A DNA stretch of 64,000 bases from Ailanthus altissimus (Eukaryota; Streptophyta; Magnoliopsida; Sapindales; Simaroubaceae), in the NCBI GenBank assembly GCA_946807835.1, contig OX327704.1, forward strand, positions 9,672,001-9,736,000, given 5' to 3'. The notes beneath the pieces were generated by a model. The model saw only the letters and a list, made by a program, of their open reading frames with translations, had not been told where the DNA came from and did no database searches. Both the position numbers and the translations under genes were made by a program. This document shows, piece by piece, positions 11,084 through 23,693 of the stretch (within the stretch, counting starts at the first letter, position 1; each line of letters starts with the position of its first letter).

Positions 11084-13934
11084 TGACAGGACCCACTCCG
11101 AGACCCTCTACTGTAGATCCCAGTAGCCTTGCTTGGTACCTCGACGGAAGTTTGTTAGAATTTAACTGTGTAAGTTGAAAAATTCCGCGAGGTGAACCCC
11201 TTTTTAGTTCTCGCTATTAATGAGAAAATCTTGAAATATACGTGAAATTGACTTCTTAAATTTTTTTAAAAGATACAGAGTTTCCCCTTGCTATTACTGA
11301 GAAAATCTTAGAATATACATGAAATTGACTTCTTAAATTTAAAAAAAAAGAGCAGAGTTTCCCTTGTTTTTTTTTCTTCTAAAAATCTAATATAAAACCT
11401 GCAAAGAAATTACACTTCTATTTCAAACCGCTTTTCAATACTACCAAATAGGACCTCCGGTTCTTTTCAAAACCAATTCCAACACAACTCAATAGTTTTA
11501 TTTTGATCATAAACTGGCATATTATAAAAAAATAAAACGATCATCATAATATTAAAATCTCTTATTGTTTGTCAAAATATATGTACAAATACACATGCCG
11601 ATAACTACTATGTAGAAAGTAAAAAAGAGTGCTACTTGGCACATTTACATTTACAAAATGATCTTCAGATTTGGCCCATTAATCAGTAGTAGGAGAATCA
11701 GCAGCTTGCTTATTGAGACCTACACCTGAAAAGGGGGTTTAGAAAATATAAAACATAAAACAGGTGAGCTAAAGGAGCTCAGTGAGTGCATTTAAGATTT
11801 CAAATAAAATAAAATTATGCATAAATATTAAATTCTAAAACATATGTATAAATCATGATTTTAAAATTTGTATAAAGTTGTAAAATAGTTTCTAACATCA
11901 TATGCCGATTAAATCTTGTTGAGCGGATTTTATTTACATCTTCAGAAAACAAAATCCAAAATCTGTAAGACATAATAACTAGCATGTACATATAAATGCA
12001 TAATATGCGATCGATAGATTGAAAACTATTAAAGCCCTTACTTGGCCATTTTCTTTCTAAGCTGTACCAATGGTAACCCTAAAGCTCTATACTCATGCAG
12101 CGACTCAACTAGCACCGCACACGTGAGTAGGTCACGGGGTATCTTAACTAGCAACACCCACTGTGACATCTCATGACATCTCACTGGCTATGCAGCAAAA
12201 TCCTACATTACATACATATAGAGCGACTCACATGACTCGACAACTCGACTTTTCGGAGTTAGTAACACACACCCAAAACCTTTCCATGTGCATGGGATAT
12301 ACCATCCGGGTCTGAAACCATCACCACCACTATAATCTGAGGGTACCAATGGCCTTTGAAACTAATGTAGTAGTTTTAAAACTGTTTCTTAATTCGAACA
12401 TGTAAATGCATATCTATGGATATATGTCAAGATAGTAAATTATGTTTATGCATTAAAAGCTCATAAAACATACAATTTCAATATGTGAAAACATAATAAA
12501 CGAAAGATTAAAAAAATGATAGATTTTTACTCACAACTGCTTCGAGCTCAATTTCGCTCTGAAATTCTGCTCCCGTTACCGGTCTCGATTTTCTTCACCT
12601 ACATGCCATAAATGACATTTAGAACCAATTCAAATGCTAGAAGCTTATTTAACTACTAAACACCTTAATCGGCATACAAAGCCTGGATGGATACTATTTT
12701 CGATTTTCATTTTCAAAGCCATTCAATCTTATCTATTTCACCATCCGACGCCCTGAAAATTTCTTAACACCCTATAACTTTGGTTGGACATTATTGGCCT
12801 TCACCTTTCCAAAATAGACAATTATTTCCCCTTTTCTTCATTTTTAATTTTTCATCATTTTTGATTTTTCATCATCCATATACATTCAATTTACATAAAA
12901 ACACCATTTATACACAATAATTCAACCAAAACACAACTCAACCCTAACTTCCCTAAAGTGGCAGAATTTACATCCACCACCCAACACATTTCTTTTCTCA
13001 ATTTCTTGTTCCAATAGCATCAAAATCAAGCCAATTTCATTCTAATGACCAAATTATAACCAATTAAAGTCCCTACATCATGCTCACCCAAAACCCTAAT
13101 TTTTACTTTGCCCATTTCTTCAATTTGATGACTCTTTCAAGCTCCACACTAGAATTCAACTCAATCTAAACCAAAAATACACATAAGAACATCAATTGAA
13201 GCAATCTTGAAAGTTCACATATCATCCTCACAAAACAATACTTTTCTTACCTCTTTTTCTTGGATTTTCACTAATGGAGGCTTCAATTGATCTTAAGAAC
13301 TTGTACTTGACCTTATTTTAGCTTGATCAAGCATGAAAAATCATGAAAAAGCCTTGCAATTGCACTGTAGCAGCCCTTCCTTTCTCTTGGCCGAATTTCA
13401 CCTCTAATGCTCTAACTTGTTATGCTTTTAATCTCATGAAATTTTTATACGCTTCTACTTATATTTAGTGCTCTCTCAATTGTCCAATTTTCCCCTCAAC
13501 TTACTCTAAATTTCTAATTTTCTATTAGTTAGAAACTAAGTATGTAATTGGTTCCTTTGTAACAATTTAGTTAGAATAGTCGAAGGAACTAACTAGAATT
13601 TTCAACTTGGTAATCCATGAAATTGGCCCATTCTCTAACATATGGATTGTGTTTCTCAACAAGAGCTTGTTCCATGCATAACCCTTAAATGAAAATTCAT
13701 GTAGTAAATTAAAATTTTATTTTCCAAGCCAATAGAGAAAAATTTCAAAAATATTCTAGGGTCTTCCAATGCTCCGACCGAGTGTAAAATTATCAAATTA
13801 GCTCTAATATCTTTCACGCGCACCATAAAAAAATTTATTTCTAATAGGGTTAAAATCGGGTAACCTTACGGTGTCTTTATTGCTCTATACCGAAATATAG
13901 GCGCCAATACTACTAATAGGGATTGGATATTACA
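11084..13934 (-). mobile_element. Solo 2.85-kb gypsy-type LTR, minus strand
   Basis: Read on the minus strand it starts TGTAATATCCAATCCC at 13934 and ends GGGTCCTGTCA at 11084. Flanks are AAAGT (11079-11083) and AAAGT (13935-13939), a perfect 5-bp duplication. It is the inverted homologue of 43222-45942, sharing the GGTACCAATGGCC-type and CTCAGTGAGTGC phrases and the GAGACCCTCTACTG end. Start and end resemble long chromovirus (Tekay/Del-like) LTRs, but that lineage assignment is an inference. Confidence 0.87.
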
Positions 13935-14655
13935 AAAGTAATAGAAGAGATTAGAAAACCAATGCACAAATCAAATAAAGTACCTCTTCCTCCTTTTATC
14001 TTTTTCAGTGGCTAGGACAATCTGGTGATCATGCTTATGCGCTCTAAGCTATCTTGAGAAAGAAGCTCTTTAATAGGCCCACTTTACTTTCTAAATTGCT
14101 TGGCCTAACCTTTCTTCTCTAAAGCTTGGGTTTCAAAGTCCAAAACTTCACTACAACACATTCAATAAAGTTAAAACATTATGTTAAACCTACCTTAAAG
14201 AGCACAAAACACAATAAAGGGACAAAAAAACTTGATCTAGAGAAGAACTGAGGACAAAAATGATGGCTAGTTATTCTTATGCACTCTTGGCCCTATTCCC
14301 CACCAACAAAAAGTTATAAAACTTTTCAGTCATGATTACTAGAAGGTAAGTCTTAAATAGGGGAGTGCTTCTTCTTGCCATCACAAGTAAAGAAGAAATG
14401 AAACCCTTTCTGCTTAATGGTTTTAGCCTTTTAATAATTTTTGAAACTAAAAAAGGTGGGATCACTATACTTGACCTTTATCCACAACACCGTTAGCTTG
14501 ACCAATATCCTCTATACATTCAAACTGATTGATAGGGTCTAATATTTAAATGTGGGAGCATGTACAGAAAGTAAGGCTAGAGGGGTAACCTCAAGCCCAA
14601 GCTAAGTAAGTCTAAATTAAAATCCTTCCCTTGTGGATGGCCTACTCATGTACTT
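13935..14655. other. Unassigned sequence before element C
   Basis: Continuation of the 9501-11083 unit once the solo LTR is removed. It is AT-rich, and only short open frames such as 14465-14277 on the minus strand are present, with no recognisable domain. It ends at TACTT, directly before LTR C. Confidence 0.5.
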
Positions 14656-16790
14656 TGTTAGGGTTGGTGTTTACGTCCCATCCCTGATTATAAATATACA
14701 TCTTCTTTATATAAGTGTACATTACAGACATTGAATAACCTAAACGAGTTAAGATCTGATCTAAAGGAGTTCAGATCAGAGCCCTTAGTTGGCCATATTG
14801 TGAGATATAAATATTAAGAGTTAACACAACTAAGTGTTAGCTAGTTATAATACTCAGCGAATATTTAAAGGTTGGAGCATTGTCTATAATGACACATAGA
14901 CTTGGGAATATACTAGTAAATGCATAGTTACAAGAGTTATAATCAAGTGCTAGGAAATATCAGTTGCGCAATTACGATTTTGAATATTGCCTTTGATCTA
15001 TTTCTGCCGATGTGGGTCTATCGGTGGATACATTTATAGATCAGCATATGTTATACCTATAGGTATAGATAGTTATTCTTAGTCGACCGTGAGCTTGTAT
15101 CTCGTATTGACATATGGGTATCTAGTTAAGATTGGATATAGGACAGACTCACGAGGATCTCCAACAGACATCCTATGTAAGATGTCAATGAAGGGTTCTC
15201 TCGAGTTAAGTATTATGCGTGGTTCTTTGACCCGAATGCCACTGTGGGTTTGTAAGTGATCCACCATACTTTAGTTCCATGCATGTCACAGACCTTTAAT
15301 GGGTATGGTCCGATGCTTATGAAGTCCAGTGCATATAGATACAGGATCCGTCAGCTCACATAGGGAGTTAATATCCAGATATTTTGAGAATATATCGCAG
15401 AAATTCTTGTAGCCATAAGAATTTATCCAGGAAAGAGTTTCTGCCAGGGTTTAACAATATGGCAAAGGTGTTTGCACATATTGTTTAGCAAAATACAAGT
15501 CTGGAGATATGATATTGATGAGCACATGAGAATTTGACGATGATAATCTATATCCCCACACATCTAGGATATAATGACAGAAGGACTATACATATACGTT
15601 GTGACATTAGCTTGGATGGTCGACGTATTGATTTGTATTTTTGTGATGTGTGCATGGGGCAGTGTTCACGGACTCAGAGAATAGTTCCATTTGATGAATC
15701 GGGCATGAACCTAAGGAGTTTTGCAATATGGAGTGTACTCTCTGTGCACTGGGGCAGTGTACCAGATTGAATTATTTAGTCCAATAATATCCAACATTAC
15801 CACAAAAATGCGCACGTATCTGTATTTTAGTGTTAATACAAAAATTAGTTAACAATTGTTGTCTACCAATTATATTATGACACGTGGCATATTATGGGCC
15901 TCAAGAGAATTTACCAAAGTGAGGAGTATAGTAGAACCTACAAAGAAATACACTTGTTAATCATTAATGAGGGATAAAATAGTAATTTTACACATTAATT
16001 GCATAATTGTTAAATAATCATAATATCTCATTATTTTATAATATAATATTATTTTTTTGATATAATAATATTATGTACATGCTAAGTTGGCAAGCATATG
16101 TATATTATATTATTATTTAATATAATAATTATATATCTAAAATTGGTGGCCAAGTTTAGATATATTTAACATTTTTATATTATATGTTACATATATATAT
16201 ATGTATATATGAGATGAAATGTGTGAAAACGTGAGAACATGAAAGAGGAAGCAAATTTTTGCTTTTATTTTGTGTTGTACGTGAAAAGCAATGGTGAATT
16301 ACAAAGGAATTGTTTTTATTCTTTTAAAGAACATTTAGTTGCTAGCCATTATTGAGCAAAATTAGAAATGAAATTGTTTCTTTTTCTTTTGATTTCAAGA
16401 GTTGAAATCTTTGCTAGCAACTTCAACAATTCAAGTCTTTGATTTATTGATCAAGTGTTCATCAAAGGTAAATCAGATAGCTTCGGGTTTAAGAGTTAAA
16501 TTCAGTGTTAGATAATTAAAGCTACTATTCTAACTTATCAAGCTTACTCAGTTGGTGGGTAGAACTGCTAACGAGTTGGTATTCTGGCGGACTCCCAATT
16601 ACACGTGTAGAAGTTACACGTTTGGTGAGTTCTCAAACTCCCTTTAATATATTAATTGGATTAATATGTTATTACATGTATTTAAAATATGTTTTTATAT
16701 TCCTTTGTGCCATAATATATATGAGATATGTATTTGATACAATTAATACAGTTGAATATGCATACACTCTAGTATAAAAGATCCTCAACA
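14656..16790 (+). mobile_element. 5' LTR of copia element C
   Basis: Starts TGTTAGGGTTGGTGTTTACG and ends ATCCTCAACA, 2135 bp, followed three to four bases later by a tRNA-Met primer site. Closest relative is the D LTR (26071-28323): both carry the same AT-rich 3' block and the phrase AAATTTTTGCTTTTATTTTG or a close variant. The matching 3' LTR was not found, because C is truncated at 19673. Confidence 0.88.
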
Positions 16791-16794
16791 AATC

Positions 16795-16805
16795 TGGTAT
16801 CAGAG
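16795..16805 (+). other. Primer binding site of element C (tRNA-Met)
   Basis: TGGTATCAGAG follows the LTR end (CAACA, then AATC). This is complementary to the 3' end of plant initiator tRNA-Met and is typical of Ty1/copia elements. Confidence 0.9.
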
Positions 16806-17958
16806 ATGGTTTTGTATTAATTTAGGTGTTGTTTAAGTGATAGAAGTTTTGATGACAAAATTTTAGCGTAAAATGGTGTGTTTCAAGTGGTGAAACGGGT
16901 ATGCGAAGGAAAAATTACACTAAGTGCCTTAGCTTTGTAACTGGCATCGTGTTTTGACACTGTTCAATTGAATAGTGTTTCAAAATTAAAATTTTGCATG
17001 TGCTGATTTATGAAATGTAGTAATAAAAGTTATCAGTCTATATTATAAACCGAAGTTTATGAGATGTAGTGATAAGAGTTATTGATCTGCATTATAAACT
17101 ATGATCAATTTTTCTGTGTTGGTAACCACAATGGTAGCCCTACTGGTGGGGATTAGTTGTGTTTGCATAGAAAAATTGATTAATTGATAATCACCTTCTC
17201 ATAAGATGGTGATCCAAGAAATAAGAAAAAAATATCTCTTAGTCAGATTAAATAATATTACAATATGAGATAATATTTTATTATAATCCGTATTATCAAT
17301 ACGATATTAAACGAGTCATGTCGGCCTTTTCTTAATATTGCTACAATGTGAGAGATTTGGTCAGTTGAGTTTTTATTATGTCGGTTAAACATGAGATGAG
17401 GCAAATATATGCAAACATATTGCCCAATATTGCTACAACGTGAGGGTAGTATCAGTAACATATTTTTGATTATTGACAAGTTAATCTAGAATATACTTAC
17501 CCAATATTACTAGAGTGAGGATAAGGTGTATTCAGGATCAAGTGGTAAGAGTTGCATGAGATACAATTGACAAGTGTTATCTACCTGTTGGGTTTACAAA
17601 GTTTAATATTGCTATAGTGTGAGGCTGAAGTAAAATTCCAATGGGATCTATTTCCCAACGTATAGTTTAAAGAGTTTAAACTATTATTTTCTCATTCGAA
17701 AAATTATTGGGATTATGTAAAGCAGTGAGAGGGTGTTTTAAATTGAAAATGTATAACTATTATACCTATGATCTCAAATATTCAATTAGTTATTTAATAA
17801 CAATTTCGCTCATATTTCCCGTTTATTTTGGCATGTCATGTATAACGGCTATTACGAACCCGTTGGTATGCATAATTGATGTAGACCAACTCAATAATAC
17901 TAGGAATTACTCTGACCGGCAGATGAATCTCAGAAATGTTCTGGATTCAAGAAAGCTT
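16806..17958 (+). other. Untranslated leader of copia element C
   Basis: The leader has no useful reading frame. It holds an imperfect tandem pair of about 65-70 bp (17030-17100, ATGAGATGTAGTGATAAGAG type). It also has four spaced copies of AATATTGCTACAANGTGAG (near 17335, 17427, 17500 and 17608). The same leader recurs in element D at 25255-26071. Confidence 0.7.
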
Positions 17959-19673
17959 GGATATAATTTTGATCAGAGTTTGCCATAAGGCATTTCTGAT
18001 AGTGCCTTTCTGAAGGACATCAACGGAGGGAGTGTGACCCTCTTTGTTGAGGATGCTTCTTCTTCTACTTTGAGGACATCTGGCAAGTTAAGAGGTAAGT
18101 GCGAGAAAAAGATGAGGCAAATACCTAAGATAAGTTTTGAGAGGCGACAATTATCCAAAGATCAGCAAGAGAGCTAAGTAAATGGAAAGTATTTCCACTG
18201 CAGTAAGGTTAGGCATTAGAAATCCTACTGCCCTAGATGCTTTATCATTGTTAGAGAGACTGCTATAGGTTTATGTTTGAAAACATAGACATTTCTATGG
18301 CATTTGATGCCACTTTAGGTTAGGTATGAGATACTGCATGTGCCTTTTACATTTGCAATGTGTTGTAGGGACTGAGAGAGACCAAAATGCAACAGCTTGG
18401 AGAAGTATTGTTAAGAGTAGAAAATGATGATTTCCTGCTAGTTCAAGTTGTTGGACAATTTGACTTACTTCCCCAAGGAATACAATAGTTGTATTACATG
18501 ATTAGTATTGTGTCCTGAACATCATTTGACAAATTGTGTCATTTTCTGTACTTGATAGTGAAGGATATCATATGAATATTAGGAATAGCTGCTTATGCTC
18601 ATATGAGGTGGATAATGTGTAATTTGCTGAATTTAAGTTAATAAATGGACATAATACACAATTAGAAATGTCAATAGATCAGAATCTTTAAATGATACGA
18701 AATTGTGGCATATAAGATTAAGTTATATAGGCATGCGATGCCTAACCTGTTTGGTAAAAGATGGTTAGATACTTGATCTGACCATATAGACTTAACTAGT
18801 TTATGAATAATATATTTAGAGAGATGACCAAACTTCTATCTTTAGATGTTGAATACTAAGCCGTTGATTGATTGGAATTGGTATATGGTGATGTATACGA
18901 TCCAATGGATCATGTTGCGATGGGACAGTTTTGGTACTTTGTAACCTATGTAAATGATTTATAACAATATGGATATGCGTTTCTTATGAAACATAAGTCA
19001 GAAACCTTTAAAAAGTTCAGAGGATTTTGACTGAAAGTAGAGAAATAGACCAGAATGTACGTTATATTACTTTGATTAAATCGAGGTAATGAGTACCTTG
19101 GCAGTAAGTGTTTCAATTATTTAAAGAAGAATGAGATTCTCATTCACCATAGTTCTCCAGGTACTCTACAACACAATGATGTTTCGGAGAGGAGGAACCA
19201 AACTTTATTAGATATGGTCCGATAGATGATGAGTTTTACCGATCTATATCTCTGGGATTATGCTCCAGTAATAGTTGTTTATTGAACAGAGTTCCATCAA
19301 AAGCTATTCCTTCAAATCCGTATAAGATACTAAGAGGAAAAAAACCAAATTTTAAATATGTTAAGATTTAGGGCTGTCCTGTATATGTAAGAGTTATATA
19401 GTAAGATATACTTGTACCCAAAAGAGTCGAGTCTTAAGCATTTTAATATTTGAGGTTGTCCTGCTTATGTAAGAGTTATAAAACAGGATATCCTATTTTG
19501 TAGGAGTTACTCAGTAGGATAAACTAGCACCTATTGGGTATAAGTTTTATTGAGTATCCTGTGAATTCAATAGGATGTCAGTTCTATGATTCAGAGAAGC
19601 AAAGTGTGTTTCTTAGTATACCACTATCCTAGAGGAAGAGTTTCTCATAAACCATGGGATCATAGAAAGGCAG
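17959..19673 (+). pseudogene. Copia gag-pol remnant of element C (gag zinc knuckle to integrase)
   Basis: Fragments of a copia polyprotein in the right order but in shifting frames with many stops. The gag tail (SDSAFLKDINGGSVTLF) is followed by a CCHC zinc knuckle at about 18183-18235 (GKYFHCSKVRH, then KSYCP). The pre-integrase block is near 18700-18775 (LWHIRLSYIGMRCL, then LVKDG). Integrase pieces are KHKSETFKKF (about 18990), NRGNEYLGS (about 19080) and ERRNQTLLDM (about 19185), and then TTILEEEFLINHG near 19618-19655. RT, RNase H and the 3' LTR are absent. The copy ends inside the linker between integrase and RT, where it meets element L in opposite orientation. It cannot encode a functional protein. 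Confidence 0.85.
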
Positions 19674-22003
19674 TCTTGACATCTATTTATTAAATCTCAT
19701 AATCAAGATTTGCTGCAATAGATAAGAGAATTCTAATAGACTTAAGCATGGCTACCGGCGAAAAGGTCTCCTCATAATCGATACTTTCTTTCTGAGTATA
19801 CCCTTTAGTAATAAGCCTAGCTTTGAAGGTTTCAACCTTTTTATCTACTCCCCTCTTTCTCTTGTAGACCCATTTACACCCTATGGGTTTTATCCCTTCA
19901 GGTTTCTCTACAAGTTCTCAAACTTTATTAGAATAAATGGAATCCATTTCTGATTTCATGGCTTTATGCCAATGGTTTGCATCTTTATCAACCATTGCAT
20001 TGTCATAACTAGTGGGATCTAGTTCATGCTCATTAGAGACTACCTGAAATGACTCTCCAATTAACATGTACCTAGTTGGACATCTAATAATCCTCCTACT
20101 ATGACAAAGTACCAGTGGTTGTTGTTCTGCAACTGGCTCTGGTTGATTATTATAATTTGGATTGAGAATTAACTTATTGACTCTATTAAGCACAATATTA
20201 GAGTTCCTAGATAACTCATCAAGAATTACCTTACTTCTAGGCTTGAAGTCTTTCATATAGTCTTGTTCAAGAAAGATTGCATTAGTACTAACTAATACTT
20301 TCTTATCTTGAGAACTATAGAAAAGACTTCCTCTTGTTCCTTTAGGATAGCCAACAAACAGACAAACTTCTGACTTAGATTCTAATTTTTCTGTCTCCCT
20401 TTTAGCACATGTGTTGGACAACCCCATATATGTATATGACGTAAACTTGGTTTACGTCCTATCTATATTTCTAGAGGTGTTTTAGGGACTAACTTAGATG
20501 GAATTAAGTTAAGAAGATACATGGTTGTTTCTAAGGCATAACCCTAGAACGAGATGGGTAAAGTTGAATAACCCATCATTAACTTCACCATTTCAAGAAG
20601 AGTTCTATTTCTCCTTTTTACTACACCATTTTACTGGGGAGACCCTGGTGCATTCAATTGGGATAATATCCCATTGTATAACAAATAGGTCATGAACTCA
20701 CTATAGAGGTATTCGCCACCTCAATCAGATTGAAGTGCCTTTATGTGTTTTTCTAATTACCTTTCCACTTCTGCCTGAAACTCTTTGAATTTATTAAACG
20801 CCTCAGATTTGTGGCGCATTAAGTACACATAACCGAATCTAGAATAATCATCAATGAAAGTGATTAAATATTCATAACCTCCCATAGCTTGTGTGCTCAT
20901 AGGCTCACACGCGTCAGAGTTCACTAATTCTAACGTTTCAATAGCTCTATTACCTTTAGCATTAAAGGGTCTTCTCGCCATTTTACCTTCTATACAGGAT
21001 TCACAAACTGATAATGGTTCAATATCTAATGAACTCAAAGGTCCATCTTTCACCAGTCTTTGGATCCTATCTAGACTAATATGACAAAGACGTAGATGCC
21101 ATATATACGTTTGATTAGTGTGAGTCACTTTAATCCTCTTATGGTGATTAGATTCATTATTCAATTCTGTGTCATGCAGTGAGTTGATTTTAGGATATAT
21201 GCAGTATAGATTGTTAATTGGTGTACCGAAACATACAAATGACTCATTTCTTTAATCACCACAATTGAGTAAAAAATTACAGAATAACCAAATTTATTCA
21301 AATAACTAACTGAAATCAAATTACGTTTGAGTTCTGGTACCAACAGACAATCATCTAATACTAATGTCATAAAATCATCAAAATAAAGTTGAACAACTCC
21401 CACTGCCATAGCTGCAATAGTTGCGTCATTTCTTAGCCTTAAACTGATCTCCTATTCATTGAGTTGTCTGGTTTCCTGGAACTCCTGCAATGAGTTGCAA
21501 ATATGATTAGTGGCTCAAGAATCTACTATCTAGGAATTAGTAGAATCAACTACTAAACATGTCTCAATGAAAAGTTTTTTACCAGAAAGTGAAGCTATCC
21601 TTTTAGTTATTGAAAACTTAACTAAATGACAGTTTCTCTTCCAATGCCCTTTAATGCCACATTGGAAATAATTTCCTTTAGGCCTTACTACCTTTTTATG
21701 AATTTGCACAAACTTTGAATTAGATGCTTTCTTTGGCTTCTTCTTCTTCTTCTTCTTACTACTCTTTCCTTTAGGATTGAGACCAAACAATGAAGATGGG
21801 CCCTTAGTTATTTGACTATTATAAGCATTTATTTTTTCTTGGGGTGCATTTTCATTAGGTATTTGAGTGCATTTATCAGTCAGAACATATTTGTTCTTTT
21901 CAACTGTTAGTTCAATATCTAATTTCCTTTCTCAATCCACATAATTATTCCCGGTTAACTTGTGTTGGTTAAGGATGGATGCTAGTGGGTTGAATGAAGA
22001 CAT
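19664..22003 (-). pseudogene. Copia gag-pol of element L (gag, integrase, start of RT)
   Basis: A better preserved copia polyprotein on the minus strand. It starts MSSFNPLASILNQHKL at 22003 and has NENAPQEKINAYN, a lysine-rich tract, and the zinc knuckle CGIKGHWKRNC (near 21660-21630). The protease-like LDDCLLVPELKRNLISVSYL follows (21360-21300), then the pre-integrase WHLRLCHISLDRIQRLVKDG (21100-21040) with CESCIEGKMARRPF. Integrase carries FIDDYSRFGYVYLM and QSDxGGEY. The linker GRQK...CLLAILKEQ (about 20330) and the RT start SIDYEETFSPVAMLKSIRIL (19790-19730), then DVKTAF, complete it. Stops and frame changes break it at several points. The central gag, usually about 150-200 residues, is missing. 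Protein homology stops near 19664; the catalytic RT and RNase H are lost. Confidence 0.9.
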
Positions 22004-23693
22004 GATTCTGAAAAATAAATTCATACATGAGCATACATTATCTGAAAGCATGTGTTAGGTTTGCAAGAATGCATGAAATGCATTTATGTAGAACTCTTTA
22101 ACTGCATTATGCATTGGTAATCTAATTTTCATTCAGAATACGCCTCCGTAGGGTGGTTGTATCCGTCATAAATCAAACTAGTACCATACTAATTTATTAT
22201 TATTATCTCGATATCTCATATCAAATAATAATAAACTACTGATTCTTTAACCCTTAGATTTAATTGACAAGAACTCCGTAGGGAGGATATCAACCAACCT
22301 AAGTTGAGTGCATAACTATTATTTCAATCTTTTTGTATTTCCCAATTAAAAAAGCCACCGTAGGGTAGTCAGTTTCGCATGAGTCCTATATTGGATCTTA
22401 TCTTTTAAGAAAATCCTATCTAATAGCCAGTTCTAATTAATACCCTCCATTGGAAGCTCACAAAATTTGAGGTAAGGCATTAATCTGCCTTACTATAGGA
22501 ATAATAATGGAGGCCATGGGCTTTATGCCTAAAAACCCTCTCTCACTCAATATTTTAATTATTAGAGTTTTTAATTAATTTATAAAATGACGTTCTACTT
22601 ATTAATATCTAATTTTATTTTTATAAAATAATTAATAAGGCCACGTGAAATAATATTAAAAATATGACAATAATTGTATCCTAATCTCATTAGAATATTA
22701 ATGTCATACAATATGATATATTTTATGCATGGACATGTGAATGTGGCATCCTTAATCTATACGACATGTTATTCATCCAATCAATTAACTAGATAAATAA
22801 ATAACTCATAATTCATGGCTTTTCCTAAAAAGTAAAACATTAAAACTAAGCTTAAATTCTTCAAAGTCTTCCTTGAAGTCAATTTGGGCTCTTTTATATT
22901 GTTACCTCATCTTACTTATCTTCTTTTATGGGCTTAAATTTTAGGTCTTTTAATTTTTTTGGTCCACTTATTTAAAAATTAAATTGGGCTTATTTTAGGC
23001 TTTAAATTTCTTTAGGCCTTCTTAAAAATTTAAATGAAATTTTTTTTTTTAGACCCAATGCTTTTATAAAATTGAACCAAAATTAAAAACAGTTTGAGCT
23101 AACTTTGAATTTGTAAATACTCAAAATTAGTCAAACAATTTTGGATCAAACTTGGGACCTATTCACAAATTTCTCAAAGTTCTCTAGTTAAACTATGATT
23201 ACCCAAGTCTTGAAGGGGCTGAGTGAAATAAAATTTTTTGTTAGGGCCTATTTGCATAACTAACAAACTTTTAAGGGTTTGTTTGTACAGAATGCAAACT
23301 TCTTGACCAAAAGTAGAATTATTTATAACAAGGAGGGGCCTACGTAAAAATTTTTAGATGAACCCTATTCATCTCATCTCACTGTACGCCACTCCTACTG
23401 TTTCTCCTTTTTTTCTTCCTTTTTTTAATTACAACAAAGTAATAAAAAAACAAATTCTTTAGATTGCAAATTAAAAAACCTTAAACCATTTATTTGGCTT
23501 ACAAAAAAAAATCTAAAGAATCACTAAGAATTAACCTAACTATGAATTATTATGGTCATAACTATTCATCATATAATTAATAAAAATAATAAATATAGAT
23601 TAAATATACAATTCATGCCACAATAAACAATTACTATCAAACATAAAAATAAATTATACATGTAATATGAAATAAGGCTGCTCTGATATTAGT
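22004..23693 (-). other. Leader of copia element L with primer site
   Basis: Non-coding, AT-rich leader between the LTR and gag of L. A degenerate tRNA-Met primer site sits at 23691-23680 (minus strand TAATATCAGAGC, against the usual TGGTATCAGAGC). Several copies of the phrase CCGTAGGG (22145-22365) are spaced through the gag-proximal half. Confidence 0.7.

Noticed and set aside
15534..15770. Open frame of 78 codons recurring in LTR D (27065-27298) and, in another frame, in LTRs A and H
   Set aside because: The similarity is that of the LTR DNA itself. Copies A and H read the same DNA in a different frame and others are broken, so no protein is being conserved.
20893..21084. Plus-strand open frame over L integrase
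   Set aside because: Antisense shadow of a clearly recognised integrase segment.
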